From Flavobacterium sp. 9R (lineage in GTDB: Bacteria > Bacteroidota > Bacteroidia > Flavobacteriales > Flavobacteriaceae): a stretch of DNA of 64,000 nucleotides. Under the pieces are notes generated by a model, which was not told the origin of the DNA, made no database searches, and saw only the letters and a list, made by a program, of their open reading frames with translations. A program made the position numbers and the translations under genes. The stretch is taken from contig NZ_LR733413.1 of the NCBI RefSeq assembly GCF_902506345.1, forward strand, positions 1,342,569-1,406,568. The letters run 5' to 3'. Each line of letters begins with the position of its first letter. Position 1 is the stretch's first letter. This document shows positions 10,937 through 19,599 of the stretch, piece after piece.

Positions 10937-11342
10937 GCTTGCTATTTTTTTTACAAAATTATGTAATTCATGAGATAATCTGTCTAAATACAGGTTTTAG
11001 CTATTATTTTTGCTATAAAACCAAATTCAGCTTGCAAAAATGACAATTGCAAAATTTTGCCCCGCCTCTGTTAACATTTTCATAATATTTGAAATTGAAA
11101 ACGTCTTATTTACCTGCAAAAACTGACTTTTTTAGTGATTTTCGCCTGTCCAAAAAAAAATATCACAAATTTTTGAATAACCTTTAATTTTTTTAAGCAG
11201 GCATATTGTTTTGTAAGGTTATTTTTAAGTTAAACTTGTCTTTTTTTAAGAAAAAAAAATAATTCTATTTGAGTTTAATTTTCTATTTTTGTCGCACTTT
11301 ATTCTGGAACGTTTTCAGAGTCCTGTCAAATTTTATATACTT
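10937..11342. promoter_or_regulatory. Divergent gltB / sucC regulatory region
   Basis: A gene-free 406-bp AT-rich stretch. On the minus strand TAATTTTG (10961-10954) is a possible -7 box for gltB. On the plus strand TATTTTTG (11284-11291) is a possible -7 box for sucC. TGCAAAA occurs three times in the same orientation (11033, 11048, 11115), the second followed at once by an inverted TTTTGC. A regulator-binding role is a guess. No RNA gene or coding frame is convincing here. Confidence 0.4.
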
Positions 11343-12536
11343 ATGAACATACACGAATATCAAGGAAAAGAAATTTTAGCAAGCTACGGCGTACGAATTC
11401 AACGCGGAATTGTAGCGAATAGCCCTGTAGAAGCTGTTGCTGCTGCAAAACAATTAACTGCCGAAACAGGTACAAGTTGGTATGTTGTTAAAGCTCAAAT
11501 TCACGCCGGTGGACGTGGAAAAGGTGGTGGTGTAAAACTTGCCAAAGGCTTAGACAAAGTAGAAGGAATTGCTAGCGAAATCATCGGGATGCAATTGATT
11601 ACTCCTCAAACTTCTGCCGAAGGTAAAAAAGTACACAAAGTGTTAATCGCTGAAGATGTATATTATCCAGGTGAAAGCGAAACTTCTGAGTTTTATGTTT
11701 CTGTTTTATTGAACAGAGCTACTGGCCGTAATATGATTATGTATTCTACAGAAGGTGGAATGGATATCGAAGAAGTGGCTGAGCATACTCCTCATTTAAT
11801 TTTTACTGAAGAAGTAGATCCAGCTGTTGGTTTGCAAGGTTTTCAAGCAAGAAGAATTGCTTTTAACTTAGGGCTTTCTGGAAATGCTTTCAAAGAAATG
11901 GTGAAATTCATCGATTCTTTATATAATGCTTACATTGGTTCAGATGCTTCGATGTTCGAAATTAACCCTGTGTTAAAAACATCTGATAATAAAATTATGG
12001 CGGTTGATGCTAAAGTAAATATCGATGATAATGCTTTATACAGACAAGCTAAATATGCTGATATGCGTGACATTCGTGAGGAGAACCCAATCGAAGTTGA
12101 AGCAAAAGAAGTAGGTTTGAATTATGTAGACCTTGACGGAACTGTTGGATGTATGGTAAACGGAGCTGGTTTGGCTATGGCAACTATGGATTTGATTAAG
12201 TATGCTGGTTTTGAGCCTGCTAATTTCTTAGACGTAGGAGGAACTGCTGATGCAAAACGTGTAGAAACTGCTTTCCGTATTATCTTAAAAGATCCAAACG
12301 TAAAAGCAATTTTGATCAATATTTTTGGTGGAATTGTTCGTTGTGACCGTGTGGCACAAGGTGTTGTAGATGCTTACAAAAATATGGGTGACGCTATAAA
12401 AGTGCCAATCATTGTACGTTTGCAAGGAACTAATGCTGCTATTGCAAAAGAATTAATTGATAATTCTGGAATGCCAATTCTTTCTGCAGTTGAGTTTCAA
12501 GAAGCTGCCGACCAAGTTAAAGTTGCATTGTCTTAA
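11343..12536 (+). CDS. sucC: Succinyl-CoA synthetase (ADP-forming), beta subunit
   Basis: TCA-cycle enzyme subunit that, with SucD, converts succinyl-CoA to succinate with substrate-level phosphorylation. The ATG at 11343 gives MNIHEYQGKEIL, the family N-terminus, and 397 aa, the usual length. A longer frame from 11289 starts from a non-ATG codon and adds residues not found in the family. The ATP-grasp domain fills about residues 1-235 (HAGGRGKGGGVK near 52-63; EINPV near 205). The C-terminal flavodoxin-like domain carries GGIVRCDRVA. No sucD follows in this window, so the partner gene is elsewhere, which is common in Bacteroidetes. It is a single-gene unit with a shared terminator. Confidence 0.95.
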   Translation: MNIHEYQGKEILASYGVRIQRGIVANSPVEAVAAAKQLTAETGTSWYVVKAQIHAGGRGKGGGVKLAKGLDKVEGIASEIIGMQLITPQTSAEGKKVHKVLIAEDVYYPGESETSEFYVSVLLNRATGRNMIMYSTEGGMDIEEVAEHTPHLIFTEEVDPAVGLQGFQARRIAFNLGLSGNAFKEMVKFIDSLYNAYIGSDASMFEINPVLKTSDNKIMAVDAKVNIDDNALYRQAKYADMRDIREENPIEVEAKEVGLNYVDLDGTVGCMVNGAGLAMATMDLIKYAGFEPANFLDVGGTADAKRVETAFRIILKDPNVKAILINIFGGIVRCDRVAQGVVDAYKNMGDAIKVPIIVRLQGTNAAIAKELIDNSGMPILSAVEFQEAADQVKVALS

Positions 12537-12558
12537 TTTACAATCTAGTTATATATTG

Positions 12559-12587
12559 AAAAGCCTGTTCGTTATGAACAGGCTTTT
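12559..12587. terminator. Terminator after sucC
   Basis: Perfect stem AAAAGCCTGTTC / GAACAGGCTTTT, 5-nt loop, T run to 12587. It sits between convergent genes and can serve both. Confidence 0.88.
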
Positions 12588-13244
12588 TTATTTTCCGATG
12601 TTTTGAAGTTCATCCGATTCGTAAATGGTGTAGCCTTTTACGTTGGATTGTGCTAAACGATACAAGGCTTTAGCAACTGTATAGCTTTCTATTGGGCGGT
12701 ATTTTTTTAAGCTTCCTAGGAGTAGGAAAGAAAATCCTTTTGAGAAAAAAGCACCTATTTTTTCTCCTAATCTAAATTCTGAGCGTTGACCTAATAATAA
12801 GGAAGGTCTAACAATAACAGTGGTTTCAAAATTAGCTTTGGCTAATTGAGTTTCCATTTCTCCTTTGGTTTTTAAATAGAAGTTGTTCGAGTCTTTGTTG
12901 GCGCCCAAAGAGGAAACAATCAGGAATTGCTTTATGTTATTCGTCTTTGCAATTTTTGAAAATGCAATTGGATATTCGTAATCTACTTTTCGAAAGGCCG
13001 ATTGGCTTCCTGCTTTTTTGATGGTTGTACCGATGGTGCAAAATAAATCATCGCCTTTCACCAAATGTTGATAGGTTTCAGGTGCATCAAAGTTGATGAT
13101 GTGTTGCTCTAGTTTGGGGTATGATTTTCCAGATTCTCTTTTTACAAAAATGATAACTTTTTGATAGTGTTCACTTTCTAAAAGTATATCTACTAGTTGC
13201 GAACCAATAAGTCCCGTACTGCCAATAACTAGCGCCGTTTTCAT
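12588..13244 (-). CDS. NAD(P)-binding Rossmann-fold (atypical SDR) protein
   Basis: A 218-aa protein with the nucleotide-binding motif GSTGLIGSQ at residues 8-16. The general form is of the NAD(P)H-binding/TIP30-like atypical short-chain dehydrogenases: TTIKKAGSQSAFRKVDYEY in the middle and VRPSLLLGQRSEFRLGE toward the C-terminus. These proteins bind NADP(H), and their substrates are mostly unknown. Its start codon overlaps the stop of the upstream DUF1456 gene, so the two are coupled. The role is unassigned. A cytoplasmic location is expected, since there is no signal peptide or membrane helix. Confidence 0.8.
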   Translation of the reverse strand: MKTALVIGSTGLIGSQLVDILLESEHYQKVIIFVKRESGKSYPKLEQHIINFDAPETYQHLVKGDDLFCTIGTTIKKAGSQSAFRKVDYEYPIAFSKIAKTNNIKQFLIVSSLGANKDSNNFYLKTKGEMETQLAKANFETTVIVRPSLLLGQRSEFRLGEKIGAFFSKGFSFLLLGSLKKYRPIESYTVAKALYRLAQSNVKGYTIYESDELQNIGK

Positions 13245-13696
13245 TATGATTTTTTATTCTTTCCGTTGTTGAATTTTACTTTTTCAACCACTTGGATTTT
13301 TGGTGCAGCCGCTTTATTGCTTTTTTTGAAAGGTTTTTTGCTTGCTGGCTTTTTGTCTCCGCGGCTTTGTTCTGCATCTTTTGGTTTGGCTTTGAACTCT
13401 GGACGTTTTGCAGCTCCGTCTTTTGCTGGGATTTCAGCTCTGTGTTTTGCTAAAACTTCAGTAGGTATTTTTGGGTTTTCTTTGGTGCCACGTAAATGGA
13501 TTACCAATCCGTTAAGGAAATTGCGCAATACTTGGTCACCACATTCCATATAGTTGGGATGTTTTTCGTCGCGGAAAAAGGCACCTAATTCTGATTTTGA
13601 TATTCTGAAATCTACTAATTCTAGGATTTCAACGATTTGGTCGTCACGCAACATTAAGGCTACGCGTAATTTTTTGAAAATATCGTTGTTGGTCAT
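13244..13696 (-). CDS. DUF1456 (YehS-like) protein with basic tail
   Basis: The first about 75 residues contain the DUF1456 helical repeat pattern: NDIFKKLRVALML, DQIVEIL and SELGAFFRDEKHPNY, which occurs as two related halves in the family. The remaining half is a lysine- and alanine-rich, probably disordered tail (AKPKDAEQSRGDKKPASKK onward) that could contact nucleic acid. Function of DUF1456 is unknown. The gene overlaps the next gene by one base at 13244 (TAATG-type junction), so they form an operon. Confidence 0.82.
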   Translation of the reverse strand: MTNNDIFKKLRVALMLRDDQIVEILELVDFRISKSELGAFFRDEKHPNYMECGDQVLRNFLNGLVIHLRGTKENPKIPTEVLAKHRAEIPAKDGAAKRPEFKAKPKDAEQSRGDKKPASKKPFKKSNKAAAPKIQVVEKVKFNNGKNKKS

Positions 13697-14017
13697 ATTC
13701 TTTTAATTTTTTACAAAGGTACAGTTTAAAAATAGAGAGACGTTATATTCGAGTCTGAATTCGGGGTGCTCTCTAAAAAAATGATGAAGAATTGCTCCAA
13801 TTGTCATTAATTGAGTGCTTTTTTTTAAAACATATAAGGCATATAAGTTTCTATAATTTTTGGCGTGTTTTATAGGAGTAAAATAGAAGGGCATATAAGG
13901 AACACAGGTGAATCGGTATGGATTTTTTAATTTGAAAAGTCTTAAGGTTGGAGTCTTTAAGTATTTCAGACTAAAGCTATGAATTTAATGTTTACAAGAA
14001 GGCAAGATGTTTCCTTT
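13697..14017. other. Gene-free intergenic stretch
   Basis: About 320 bp of AT-rich DNA upstream of the DUF1456 gene. A 63-codon reverse frame (13703-13894) lacks family resemblance and a clear promoter, and I do not call it. CAAAGGTA at 13715-13722 (TACCTTTG on the minus strand) is a possible -7 box for the DUF1456 gene. A repeat/hairpin element follows at 14018. Confidence 0.4.
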
Positions 14018-14086
14018 TAGCCCCGGTAGTAGCGGCATCCTTTGCTTTTTTTCTTTAAAAAAGCAAAGATATAGCGGTTGACGGGT
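14018..14086 (+). repeat. Dispersed hairpin element, copy A
   Basis: Conserved left flank AGCGGCATCC (14031-14040), a perfect 12-bp hairpin (CTTTGCTTTTTT / AAAAAAGCAAAG) and conserved right flank GATATAGCGG (14068-14077). The same flanks surround different stems at 31056-31128 (minus strand) and 40531-40606. Here the element runs opposite to both neighbouring genes. Nature (RNA, REP-like repeat or other) unknown. Confidence 0.75.
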
Positions 14087-14126
14087 TCTATGATGGCAAA
14101 AAAGCCTTTTTTCCTGCTCCTAAAAT

Positions 14127-15155
14127 CTATAAAAAGGAATTTAAAACTTTAATTAGTTGGTCAAGGTCTTCTTTTTGATGATTGGCCGAAATGACGATTC
14201 GGTTCAAGGTTTTTTGGTCTGAGGGATAATTAAAATGGGTGATTACGATTTTGTTTTGCAACAATATATCGTAGCTCTTGTTCCAATCTAAGTAAATGGA
14301 AGGGTAGTTTGCGGTGAAATTGATTTTGGGATTGGGTTGTAAATGTTGGGCGAGATAGTCTAAGTTGTCTTGTAATTTTTGACGCTGTTGTTGCACTAGA
14401 TGAGCGGTTTCGGCAAGGGTTTGCACATAGGCGGGATTCATCCCAGCGGCTGCAATAAAGGTGTCATAATTTTTGATTTCTTGAATAAAACTCGAAGCGC
14501 TCGCTATCACACCTCCTGTGAGTCCCAATGCTTTGCCAAGTGAGGCGACCAAAATTTTGCGTTTGATATTTGGATTGATGATACTCGAATAAATTCCTGA
14601 CCCGTTTTTGCCAAGGATTCCGATAGAGTGGGATTCATCTACAACCAAAGTGATTTCTTTATGGGAGGGAATGCTATCGAGAATTTTTAGGTCTATGGCT
14701 TGTGTCTGAAATGAAGGAACAGCATCTGTAACGATGGTGATTTTTTCTTTTTTATTGTCTAAAATTCTAGGGTTTAATTGATTGTTTATAAATAGAGGCA
14801 GACTGTCTTTTCTTTGTATGGCGGGATGAGCATTTGGGAAATGGTAAAATACATCTGTACTTGTGCTTAAAAAATCAAGTGTTAGCTTGCCAGCTAGCAT
14901 TCCTGATGAAACGGTAACTGCGGCATCGGCCTGAATGAATTGCGCAAGTTGAGTTTCGCCAGTGTCGTAGGCGCTCAATTGTATGTTTGCGTTTCTTGAA
15001 CTACCGTATGCGGTGCCCCAACGTTGGATATTTTTGAAAATAATTTCTTGAAATTTGGGTAAAGTTGGTAAACCAAGATAAGCCGTTCCTCCAAAATAAA
15101 GGAACGTTTCTTGGTTGATTTCGATTACGCGATTGGGAAATTGATTGACTTTCAT
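14127..15155 (-). CDS. PLP-dependent aminotransferase, BioF/KBL-like
   Basis: A fold-type I PLP enzyme resembling the alpha-oxoamine synthase group (8-amino-7-oxononanoate synthase, 2-amino-3-ketobutyrate ligase). Visible are GTAYGSSRNANIQL (48-61), D173 and H176 in VVDESHSIG, and the Schiff-base lysine K208 in SLGKALGLTGG. At 342 aa it is about 40-50 residues shorter than BioF or Kbl, and no other biotin gene is nearby, so I do not assign bioF. It lies 5 bp downstream of a dipeptide epimerase gene and is surely co-transcribed with it. A role in amino-acid or peptide metabolism is an inference from that neighbour. Confidence 0.82.
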   Translation of the reverse strand: MKVNQFPNRVIEINQETFLYFGGTAYLGLPTLPKFQEIIFKNIQRWGTAYGSSRNANIQLSAYDTGETQLAQFIQADAAVTVSSGMLAGKLTLDFLSTSTDVFYHFPNAHPAIQRKDSLPLFINNQLNPRILDNKKEKITIVTDAVPSFQTQAIDLKILDSIPSHKEITLVVDESHSIGILGKNGSGIYSSIINPNIKRKILVASLGKALGLTGGVIASASSFIQEIKNYDTFIAAAGMNPAYVQTLAETAHLVQQQRQKLQDNLDYLAQHLQPNPKINFTANYPSIYLDWNKSYDILLQNKIVITHFNYPSDQKTLNRIVISANHQKEDLDQLIKVLNSFL

Positions 15156-15160
15156 ACGAA

Positions 15161-16171
15161 TTATAAAAGTGTTACTCCAGTTCCGTTTCCGTCTGGGTAA
15201 TCAATTTTACCATAAGTAATGGTTACTCCCGTAGCAATATCTTTATCCAATAGTAGCGCTCCGTCCATATCTACGTAATCTAGTAGTGGTAGCAGATGTG
15301 CTATAGCTGAGATGCCTACTGTAGATTCTGTCATACAACCTACCATAGTTTTTAGTCCTAGTTTTTTGGCTTCTTCTAACATACGTTTGCCAGGAGTTAG
15401 ACCGCCACATTTTACTAATTTGACATTTACACCGTGGAAATGGTTATGGCATTTGGCTACATCGGATTCGATAATGCAGCTTTCGTCAGCAATGATGGGC
15501 AAAGCGGAGTGTTTGTGAACTTCTTTATGTGCTTCCCAATTATCGGCTTTCATAGGTTGTTCTAAGAATTCCACCCCGAGTTTTTTTAAAGCTACAGAGT
15601 TAGTAATGGTTTCTTCAACACCCCAACCGCAGTTTGCATCGATTCTGAAAATGGCGTCTGTATGTTTTCGTAATTCAGTTACAATTTCGATGTCTTCTTG
15701 GGTGCCTAATTTAATTTTATAGATAGGCCAAGGGAGTTCTTTCATTTTGGCAACCATTTTTTCAATAGAAGCGATGCCGATGGTGTAATCAGTTAAAGGA
15801 TTTTTATCGGTAGTAAAATTCCAAAGTTCGTATAATTTTTCGCCTTTTTTGCGAGCATATAAATCATTATAAGCCAAGTCTAAAGCACAAAGCGCAAACA
15901 TATCCTCTTTCAAAAAAGGATATACTTTGTTCCAAAATTCTTCGGGGGTTTCGGTTGTTGTGTTTTCTATCAATGAACGAATGTTTTCCAAATCCGCACG
16001 CATCATTGGAACCGTGGTGTGATAATAAGGGTTGGAGGTTGCTTCGCCAAATCCTGAGTAGCCTTCGCTTTGGAGTTCTACAATTAACGAAGGTTGAAAA
16101 TCGATAGATTCTCTAGAAATGGTGAAGGTGTGTTTTAGTTTGAGGTTGTATTCGCGAAGGATTAGTTGCAT
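15161..16171 (-). CDS. Dipeptide epimerase (enolase superfamily)
   Basis: A muconate-lactonising-subgroup enolase-superfamily enzyme, most like L-Ala-D/L-Glu epimerases that act on murein-derived dipeptides. The 336 residues hold the catalytic pair K152/K154 (YKIKLG), metal ligands D178 (FRIDANCGW), E204 (EFLEQPM) and D229 (IIADES), the second catalytic lysine K251 (VNVKLVKCGG), and the specificity-related DMDGALLL near the C-terminus. There is no signal peptide, so it acts in the cytoplasm. It precedes the BioF-like aminotransferase by 5 bp, and an exported esterase gene lies 30 bp upstream in the same direction. Dipeptide specificity varies in this family and cannot be fixed by eye. Confidence 0.88.
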   Translation of the reverse strand: MQLILREYNLKLKHTFTISRESIDFQPSLIVELQSEGYSGFGEATSNPYYHTTVPMMRADLENIRSLIENTTTETPEEFWNKVYPFLKEDMFALCALDLAYNDLYARKKGEKLYELWNFTTDKNPLTDYTIGIASIEKMVAKMKELPWPIYKIKLGTQEDIEIVTELRKHTDAIFRIDANCGWGVEETITNSVALKKLGVEFLEQPMKADNWEAHKEVHKHSALPIIADESCIIESDVAKCHNHFHGVNVKLVKCGGLTPGKRMLEEAKKLGLKTMVGCMTESTVGISAIAHLLPLLDYVDMDGALLLDKDIATGVTITYGKIDYPDGNGTGVTLL

Positions 16172-16201
16172 AACATAAATTTTTATTGTTCTAAAAAAGG
16201 A

Positions 16202-17014
16202 TTAGTAGCCCAACCAAAGTAAGGCTTTTACAAAACCATCTCGCCATAATTTTTCGTTGTGTTGTCCGCCTTTTATTATGGTCTTTTTATTCAAATGTTT
16301 ACAGGAACAACGCTTGGTATTGATGATGTTTTCCATTGTATTCAAGTCTTTTACCATACTATCATCATCGCCTTCTTGGTCTCCACAAAGGAAATAGTAT
16401 TTTGCTTTTATCTTTTGGGTTTGTTCTGTTAATGCGATAATATCCTTTCTGTTAATCCAAAAGGCAGGAGAAAAAACGCCTGCTTTGCCGAAAACTTCGG
16501 GATACTTAAGCGTGGCGTAAAATGCGGTCAATCCACCCAAGGAACTGCCAATTATTAGCGTATGTGTTTTGTCGGTTTTGGTGCGGTATTTTTTGTCGAT
16601 GCTCGGTTTTAAAGTGTTGACAATAAAATCTAGGTATTGATTCGCCTTGCCTCCGCCATATTTTTCGTGAGGATAGGGAGTGAGTTCTTCCAACCGTTTT
16701 TCGTTTCCGTGTTCAATTCCTACTACGATTACTTGTGCGCGTAGACTGTCTAATTTTTCATCAATATTCCATTCGCCACTATAAGAAGTTTTAGCATCGA
16801 ATAAATTTTGAGCATCGGGCATATAAATCACGGAATATTTCTTCTTGGAAGCGCTATAGTTTTTGGGTAAGTAGAGCCAGATTTTTTTTGTCGTTTGTAA
16901 TTCGGGAGATACAATACTAAAAGTACTCACTTGAGAAGAAGCAGTGCTTTCCTGTGTCCATCCTTTCATCACCAGAAAAAAGAAGCAAAAAAAGAGGATT
17001 GTTTTTTTAGACAT
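16202..17014 (-). CDS. Exported alpha/beta-hydrolase, esterase-D/Fes type
   Basis: From the ATG at 17014 the protein has 270 aa and starts with a signal peptide (MSKKTILFFCFFFLV ... WTQES). The nucleophile elbow IIGSSLGGLTAF and the preceding FIVNTLKPSIDKKYRT segment are typical of the putative esterase family that includes enterochelin esterase Fes, IroE and esterase D. The likely catalytic His is in GGQHNEKLW near the C-terminus. An ATG at 17035 would place seven residues before the signal peptide and is less likely. It is divergent from a TerB-like gene and upstream of the epimerase. Substrate unknown; siderophore or polysaccharide esters are possible. Confidence 0.82.
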   Translation of the reverse strand: MSKKTILFFCFFFLVMKGWTQESTASSQVSTFSIVSPELQTTKKIWLYLPKNYSASKKKYSVIYMPDAQNLFDAKTSYSGEWNIDEKLDSLRAQVIVVGIEHGNEKRLEELTPYPHEKYGGGKANQYLDFIVNTLKPSIDKKYRTKTDKTHTLIIGSSLGGLTAFYATLKYPEVFGKAGVFSPAFWINRKDIIALTEQTQKIKAKYYFLCGDQEGDDDSMVKDLNTMENIINTKRCSCKHLNKKTIIKGGQHNEKLWRDGFVKALLWLGY

Positions 17015-17070
17015 AATTGAATTTTGTGGATACATTTAAAAACAATAATTTAGCTAAAAATAAGAAATTG

Positions 17071-17472
17071 ATGAATAGTTTTGAAGAAAAAAGAAGTTTA
17101 CTTTTAGAAATGATAAGTTTTTCTATTGTAGACGGAAAATTACATCAACGCGAGTTGGATTTTATTTGGATTGTAGCCAAAGAATTGGGTTTTACCAGAG
17201 CAGAATATTCTGATTTGTTTCATCAAGAGTTACCTCATTTGCCCATTAAATCAGAATTTCAGCGTATTCAGCAGTTCTATAGGTTGGCGCTGATTATGCA
17301 TTGTGATGGTATTTTACACGAAAAAGAGTCCGTTGCGATTCGTCAAATAGCCATTGATATGGGATTAAATCCAGGGGCTACGAAGCGAGTTTTGCAGATG
17401 ATGCAGGAATCTCCAAACGCTATGATTGATGCTAAAGCATTGTTAGGAATGTTTCAGGAACAACACAATTAA
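17071..17472 (+). CDS. TerB-like (tellurite-resistance family) helical protein
   Basis: A 133-aa all-helical cytoplasmic protein with two acidic repeats, VDGKLHQREL and CDGILHEKES, characteristic of TerB-fold proteins, whose conserved acidic positions bind metal. The chosen ATG at 17071 gives MNSFEEKRSLL; a longer frame opens with TTG at 17017 inside the divergent promoter region and is unlikely. It stands alone: no terC, terD or terZ is nearby, so a link to tellurite is not implied. Its stop overlaps the convergent uvrB stop by 4 bp. Confidence 0.75.
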   Translation: MNSFEEKRSLLLEMISFSIVDGKLHQRELDFIWIVAKELGFTRAEYSDLFHQELPHLPIKSEFQRIQQFYRLALIMHCDGILHEKESVAIRQIAIDMGLNPGATKRVLQMMQESPNAMIDAKALLGMFQEQHN

Positions 17473-19460
17473 GAGAGTTTTTCTTGTAATGCTTTTATTT
17501 CATCGCGGAACTTGGCAGCTTGCATAAAATCTAAATCTTTTGCGGCTTTTTCCATCGCTTTTCGTTTTTCACGAATTAATTTTTCCAATTCTGGTTTTGA
17601 TAAATAAGCGGTTTCAGGTTCAGCTGCTTTGGCAATAGTGTGTCCTAATTCGTATTCCACCAATGGATTTTTAGTAAAAGCACTGTCTATTTTTTTATCC
17701 AAAGCTTGTGGGACTTTATTGTGTTGGGTGTTGTAATTGATTTGTTTGGTACGGCGATAATTGGTTTCATCAATCGTTTTTTGCATACTCGCTGTAATCT
17801 TATCGGCATACATAATCGCTTTTCCGTTTAAGTTTCTTGCTGCACGACCAATGGTTTGAGTAAGGGAACGATGACTTCTAAGAAAGCCTTCTTTGTCCGC
17901 ATCCAAAATAGCAACCAAAGACACTTCAGGTAAATCCAATCCTTCTCTCAATAAATTGACTCCAATCAGGACATCAAATAAGCCTTTTCTCAAATCTTGC
18001 ATAATTTCGATGCGTTCCAATGTATCTACATCGGAGTGAATATAGCGACAACGAATGGAAACTTTAGTCAAGTATTTAGCTAGTTCTTCGGCCATTCTTT
18101 TGGTTAAAGTGGTGACCAAAACACGTTCGTCTAACTCACAACGCACTTGTATTTCTTCGATTAAATCATCAATTTGATTCAGACTTGGGCGAATTTCGAT
18201 AATTGGGTCTAGTAAACCTGTTGGGCGAATGATTTGCTCTACATAAACACCATCGCATTTTTGCAATTCATAATCCGCAGGTGTGGCCGACACATAAATG
18301 ACTTGATTTTGCATAGCTTCAAATTCCTCGAATTTCAAAGGTCGATTGTCCATAGCTGCGGGAAGTCGGAAGCCATATTCTACCAAGTTTTCTTTTCTAG
18401 AACGGTCGCCACCATACATAGCTTGTACTTGTGACAAAGTTACGTGACTTTCATCGACTACCAATAAAAAATCATTGGGGAAGTAATCCAATAAACAGAA
18501 AGGCCTTGAGCCCGCTTCTCTTCCGTCAAGGTAACGAGAATAATTTTCAATTCCCGAACAATAGCCCAATTCCCGAATCATTTCTAAATCGAAGTTGGTG
18601 CGCTCTTCTAGACGTTTGGCTTCTAAATGTTTGCCTATTTCTTTGAAGTAATTCACTTGTTTTACTAAATCTTGCTGGATTTCCCAAATGGCATTTTGTA
18701 ACACATCTGGCGAAGTCACAAACATATTGGCGGGATAAATCGTCAATTTTTCAAAGCGTTCAATGACTTGAGCGGTTTTAGTATCAAAGCTTTCTATTTC
18801 TTCGATTTCATCACCAAAAAAATGAATTCGAAACGCATCATCCGCATAACTTGGATAGACTTCAACCGTATCACCTTTAATTCTGAAATTTCCTGGGGTA
18901 AATTCGGCTTCGGTTCTAGAATACAAACTTTGTACTAAACTGTGTAGCAATTTAGTTCTTGAAATCATTTGGTTGACTTCGATGGCAATTACGTTCTTTT
19001 GAAATTCTACGGGATTTCCAATACCATAAATGCAAGAAACCGAGGCGACTACTATAATATCTCTTCGTCCAGACAATAAAGAGGATGTCGTGCTCAAACG
19101 CATTTTTTCTAACTCTTCATTGATTGACAAATCTTTTTCTATAAAAACTCCCGTAACAGGCATAAACGCCTCGGGTTGGTAATAATCGTAATACGACACG
19201 AAATATTCCACCGCGTTGTTTGGGAAAAACTGTTTGAATTCCGAGTACAACTGCGCGGCCAACGTTTTGTTGTGCGCCAATATCAGCGTTGGTTTTTGAA
19301 CTTCTTGAATGACGTTGGCAACCGTAAATGTTTTTCCAGACCCAGTAACTCCAAGCAGCGTTTGAAATGGTTCACCAGCAATAATGCCCTGCGCTAATTT
19401 TTCTATCGCTTGAGGTTGGTCACCCGTAGGTTGGTAATCTGATACAATTTGTAGTTTCAT
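17469..19460 (-). CDS. uvrB: Excinuclease ABC subunit B
   Basis: Damage-verifying helicase-like subunit of nucleotide excision repair; it receives DNA from UvrA and recruits UvrC. The 663 aa include Walker A (GVTGSGKT, 38-45), the DNA-inserting beta-hairpin (YYDYYQPEAFM, about 92-102), Walker B-like VVDESHVTL near 338, helicase motifs V-VI (GVNLLREGLDLP; QTIGRAARN) and the C-terminal UVR domain (about 625-663) that binds UvrC. Length and all motifs match the family. The stop codon overlaps the convergent TerB-like gene, leaving no room for a terminator between them. Confidence 0.97.
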   Translation of the reverse strand: MKLQIVSDYQPTGDQPQAIEKLAQGIIAGEPFQTLLGVTGSGKTFTVANVIQEVQKPTLILAHNKTLAAQLYSEFKQFFPNNAVEYFVSYYDYYQPEAFMPVTGVFIEKDLSINEELEKMRLSTTSSLLSGRRDIIVVASVSCIYGIGNPVEFQKNVIAIEVNQMISRTKLLHSLVQSLYSRTEAEFTPGNFRIKGDTVEVYPSYADDAFRIHFFGDEIEEIESFDTKTAQVIERFEKLTIYPANMFVTSPDVLQNAIWEIQQDLVKQVNYFKEIGKHLEAKRLEERTNFDLEMIRELGYCSGIENYSRYLDGREAGSRPFCLLDYFPNDFLLVVDESHVTLSQVQAMYGGDRSRKENLVEYGFRLPAAMDNRPLKFEEFEAMQNQVIYVSATPADYELQKCDGVYVEQIIRPTGLLDPIIEIRPSLNQIDDLIEEIQVRCELDERVLVTTLTKRMAEELAKYLTKVSIRCRYIHSDVDTLERIEIMQDLRKGLFDVLIGVNLLREGLDLPEVSLVAILDADKEGFLRSHRSLTQTIGRAARNLNGKAIMYADKITASMQKTIDETNYRRTKQINYNTQHNKVPQALDKKIDSAFTKNPLVEYELGHTIAKAAEPETAYLSKPELEKLIREKRKAMEKAAKDLDFMQAAKFRDEIKALQEKLS

Positions 19461-19496
19461 TAGTTGAAGATTCTAAAGTGCTGTACGATTGAATTC

Positions 19497-19504
19497 AAAG
19501 ATAC
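19497..19504 (-). promoter_or_regulatory. Possible -7 box of uvrB
   Basis: On the minus strand TATCTTTG lies 36 bp upstream of the uvrB ATG. It matches TAnnTTTG, but no clear -33 TTTG is present. Confidence 0.35.
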
Positions 19505-19599
19505 TATGTTTTTTAGCGAAATGAGACTGCTACTTTTGGATTCGTCTGATTTAGTTAAGTACTTATTTGTTGAAAAAATTTAAATTGTATGCAAATAGT

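Noticed and set aside
13703..13894. 63-codon reverse open frame
   Set aside because: No recognisable family, composition like intergenic DNA, and it covers the probable promoter of the DUF1456 gene.
17071..17472. Tellurite-resistance operon
   Set aside because: Only a single TerB-fold gene is present; no terC, terD or terZ nearby.
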